Assembly: GCA_017618515.1 (NCBI GenBank)
Contig: JAFZUB010000086.1
Location: forward strand, 1-8,085
Reading direction: 5' to 3'
Length of the DNA: 8,085 bases
DNA from: Bacteroidaceae bacterium
GTDB taxonomy: Bacteria > Bacteroidota > Bacteroidia > Bacteroidales > Bacteroidaceae
Both the position numbers and the translations under genes were made by a program. Positions 6,479-8,085 of this stretch are shown one piece after another. The notes beneath the pieces were generated by a model. It saw nothing but the letters and a program-made list of their open reading frames with translations, made no database searches and was not told where the DNA came from. Each line of letters starts with the position of its first letter. Positions within the stretch are counted from its first letter, which is position 1.

Positions 6479-7400
6479 GCACAACCGCACCCGCCACTAT
6501 CGCCACCATCAGCACCTCGGCGATACGGTTGACACGCACGGCAATCTTCATGTCGCGTGTTGTCAGTTCGCGGTCATTGTCACCGATGTATGGCTTGTCC
6601 ACCATCTCGCCAAAATAAAGGTGTGGTCCTCCGAAGCGGCAGTTGAGTATGCCGGCGAGAGCAGCCTCGGGATATCCGCTGTTGGGCGAGGCATGACGCG
6701 GGCCGTGCTTCAAAACAAAATTAAGTCTCGACACTAGTCTCTTGGCACTTGACAAAACCATCAGCATAGCCGTGAGGCGTGCGGGGATAAAGTTGGCAAC
6801 ATCATCTATCCGTGCCGCCCAGCAGCCGAAGCGGCGATAGCGCTCGTTGCGGTAGCCAATCATCGAGTCGAGAGTATTGACCATCTTGTAGGCCAGCATG
6901 CCCGGTGCGCCCAGCAGAGCATACCAAAACAGGGGAGCGATAACTCCGTCGCTGAGGTTCTCGGCCAGTGTCTCGAGTGCTGCCGTGCGTACCTCTTGGG
7001 CAGAGAGCGCGTTGGTGTCGCGTCCTACGATGCGGCTCACCTGCCGTCGCCCTTCTTCAAGCGAACGGTCAAGTGCCTTAAACACTCCGCGCACTTCGCG
7101 CACTAAGGTGGTGCCTGCCAGACAATAGTACACGACAATCGCTTCGAGGATTAGGTCATAAGGAAAAGGTGTGAAATGGAGTATAGCCCACGCAGCGGCG
7201 AATGTCAGCGCAATGAGTGTCACGGTTAACAGTGCTCCCTTCAGCATGCGATGGCTGCTGCGGTTGAGGTGGCGTTCGCCCGATGCAATCATCTTGCCCA
7301 TCCCCACAACGGGATGAGGCAGCCAGGCGGGGTCGCCCAATAGCAGGTCGAGCACCCAGCCCACCAGAAGTGGCAATCTTGCAAGAATCTCAATGTTCAA
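6462..7400 (-). CDS. cbiB: Adenosylcobinamide-phosphate synthase CbiB
   Basis: Integral membrane enzyme that attaches (R)-1-amino-2-propanol phosphate, made with the help of CobD, to adenosylcobyric acid. Landmarks in order: DLLLGDPAWLPHPVVGMGKMI near the N-terminus (18-38), RIVGRDTNALSAQEV (123-137), AALETLAENLSDGVIAPLF (140-158), YKMVNTLDSMIGYRN (171-185), ARIDDVANFIPARLTA (196-211), HASPNSGYPEAALAG (236-250) and GGPHLYFGE (257-265). Length 312 is normal. No ATG lies early enough: the first is at residue 34, inside the conserved HPVVGMGK motif. A TTG at 7400-7398, overlapping the cobD stop as TTGA, is therefore the likely start, and it lies within a heptamer array. Called cobD in Pseudomonas nomenclature. 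It is coupled to cobD upstream and ends inside cobT. Confidence 0.94.
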   Translation of the reverse strand: MNIEILARLPLLVGWVLDLLLGDPAWLPHPVVGMGKMIASGERHLNRSSHRMLKGALLTVTLIALTFAAAWAILHFTPFPYDLILEAIVVYYCLAGTTLVREVRGVFKALDRSLEEGRRQVSRIVGRDTNALSAQEVRTAALETLAENLSDGVIAPLFWYALLGAPGMLAYKMVNTLDSMIGYRNERYRRFGCWAARIDDVANFIPARLTAMLMVLSSAKRLVSRLNFVLKHGPRHASPNSGYPEAALAGILNCRFGGPHLYFGEMVDKPYIGDNDRELTTRDMKIAVRVNRIAEVLMVAIVAGAVVLKNTW

Positions 7401-7409
7401 TGTTCAATG
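7389..7409 (+). repeat. Heptamer tandem array at the cobD/cbiB junction
   Basis: Three contiguous units on the plus strand: CTCAATG once, then TTCAATG twice. The genes here are on the minus strand, where the unit reads CATTGAR and contains TGA. It supplies the cobD stop codon (7399-7397) and the TTG start of cbiB (7400-7398). Confidence 0.85.
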
Positions 7410-8085
7410 TATTGTCGCAGAGCTGCTACCAGCGCCTCGTTCTCGGATGGAGTCTGCGCAGCTATGCGGAAATGTTGCGCCGTCAGACCACGGAAATTGG
7501 AGGCATCACGAATAAGTATCTTGTGCTTGTGCGCCAGATAGTCTTTCAGTTGGGCAGCCGTGCCGCTATGCAGACGGCAAAGGAAGAAGTTCGTATGGCT
7601 GGGCATTACGTCTATTCCTTCTATCTTGCAGAGTTCCCGATACAGTCTCTGCGCTTCCTGCAGGTCGGGCTGCACTAGCAGCTCGTCGTGTTGCAGCAGA
7701 TATTTGCCTGCCTCGACAGCCAATGCCGACACTGCCCATGGCCGCAGATGACGCCGCAGACTATTGGCCAGCCGAGGCGCAGCCACGATATAGCCGAGGC
7801 GCAGACCTGGCACTGCATAGTCTTTGGTCATGGAGTGCAGCTGTACCACGCGGCGATGGCGCACAGCGCTCTTGTGTGTCATCACGGGCACGGAGGTGTA
7901 CCGCTCATACGACTGGTCAATGACCACGATGTCGTAGTCGCGCAAGAGTTCTTCTATCTCCGATGCCCGCAGCACCTCGCCCGTAGGGTTGTTGGGGTTG
8001 CACAGCCAGAGCAGAGACTCTCGACTCTTGACTCTCGACTCTCGACTCTCAACCATCCTGCATGCATCTTCGTATTCGCGGAAGG
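7397..8085 (-). CDS. cobD: Threonine-phosphate decarboxylase CobD (PLP-dependent), N-terminal part beyond the window
   Basis: Cytoplasmic PLP enzyme of the class I/II aminotransferase fold that makes aminopropanol phosphate from threonine phosphate for CbiB. The visible 228 residues are the C-terminal two thirds; the frame is open to the right edge. Counting from the internal ATG at 8056, LWLCNPNNPTGEV (16-28), VIDQSYERYT (45-54), SMTKDYAVPGLRLGYI (75-90, PLP lysine K78), RPWAVSALA (105-113), ILIRDASNFRGL (180-191) and HFRIAAQ (195-201) match CobD better than histidinol-phosphate aminotransferase, especially the PWxVxALA and ILIR segments. Upstream of that ATG, FREYEDACR is recognisable family sequence, so the ATG is internal. 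Between it and LLWLC lie residues coded by a heptamer array, with a spacing about 17 residues shorter than I recall for Salmonella CobD. Named cobC in Pseudomonas. HisC is the main alternative. Confidence 0.88.
   Translation of the reverse strand, partial: FREYEDACRMVESRESRVKSRESLLWLCNPNNPTGEVLRASEIEELLRDYDIVVIDQSYERYTSVPVMTHKSAVRHRRVVQLHSMTKDYAVPGLRLGYIVAAPRLANSLRRHLRPWAVSALAVEAGKYLLQHDELLVQPDLQEAQRLYRELCKIEGIDVMPSHTNFFLCRLHSGTAAQLKDYLAHKHKILIRDASNFRGLTAQHFRIAAQTPSENEALVAALRQYIEH
8016..8050 (+). repeat. Heptamer tandem array inside cobD
   Basis: Five contiguous units on the plus strand: GACTCTC four times and GACTCTT once. Shifted by four bases, the units read CTCGACT and CTTGACT and end in a degenerate CTCAACC (8048-8054), which matches the pattern of the other arrays. 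In the cobD frame it encodes ESRESRVKSRES. Both strands are stop-free. Confidence 0.9.

Noticed and set aside
8054..8056. ATG at 8056 as the cobD start
   Set aside because: The frame stays open upstream and encodes recognisable family residues (FREYEDAC), and the aminotransferase fold needs a further N-terminal third; the gene is cut by the window edge.

Overview
The window looks like a chromosomal segment from a fairly GC-rich member of the Bacteroidales (Prevotella-like). The case rests on the form of the PBP1A protein, the lack of clear Shine-Dalgarno sites, and tightly packed genes. No rRNA, tRNA, CRISPR, insertion sequence or riboswitch is visible. No stretch longer than about 50 bases lies outside a gene, so there is no large non-coding region to describe.

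Layout: a plus-strand run carries a class A penicillin-binding protein (17-2287), a multi-spanning acyltransferase-3 protein (2292-3320), a HAD hydrolase of the YjjG nucleotidase type (3362-4099), and the nucleotide-loop genes cobS (4124-4939), cobU (4932-5447) and cobT (5444-6478). cobT meets a minus-strand pair tail to tail: cbiB (6462-7400) and, upstream of it, cobD (7397 to the right edge, incomplete at its N-terminus). cobT and cbiB overlap by 17 bases at their 3' ends.

Together cobD, cbiB, cobU, cobS and cobT cover the late part of cobalamin synthesis: making aminopropanol phosphate, attaching it to cobyric acid, activating cobinamide with GTP, activating dimethylbenzimidazole, and joining the two halves. 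The alpha-ribazole phosphatase step (CobC of Salmonella) has no obvious gene here.

The most unusual feature is a set of seven short arrays of 7-base tandem repeats. All fit a loose YTYRANN pattern when read on the plus strand. Their units are CTCAATG/TTCAATG, CTCAAAC/CTCCAAC and CTCGACT. Four lie inside coding sequence (acyltransferase, cobS, cobT, cobD) and three lie at gene boundaries (before the HAD gene, cobS/cobU, cobD/cbiB), where they supply start or stop codons. Because 7 is not a multiple of 3, every sense frame of a pure CTCAATG array reads the same stop-free heptapeptide, while the antisense frames all contain TGA. The arrays inside genes all lie in a stop-free orientation. One boundary array sits directly after a short peptide resembling the start of a cobalamin-pathway methyltransferase (GIGPGN motif), which may be the remnant of a deleted cob gene.
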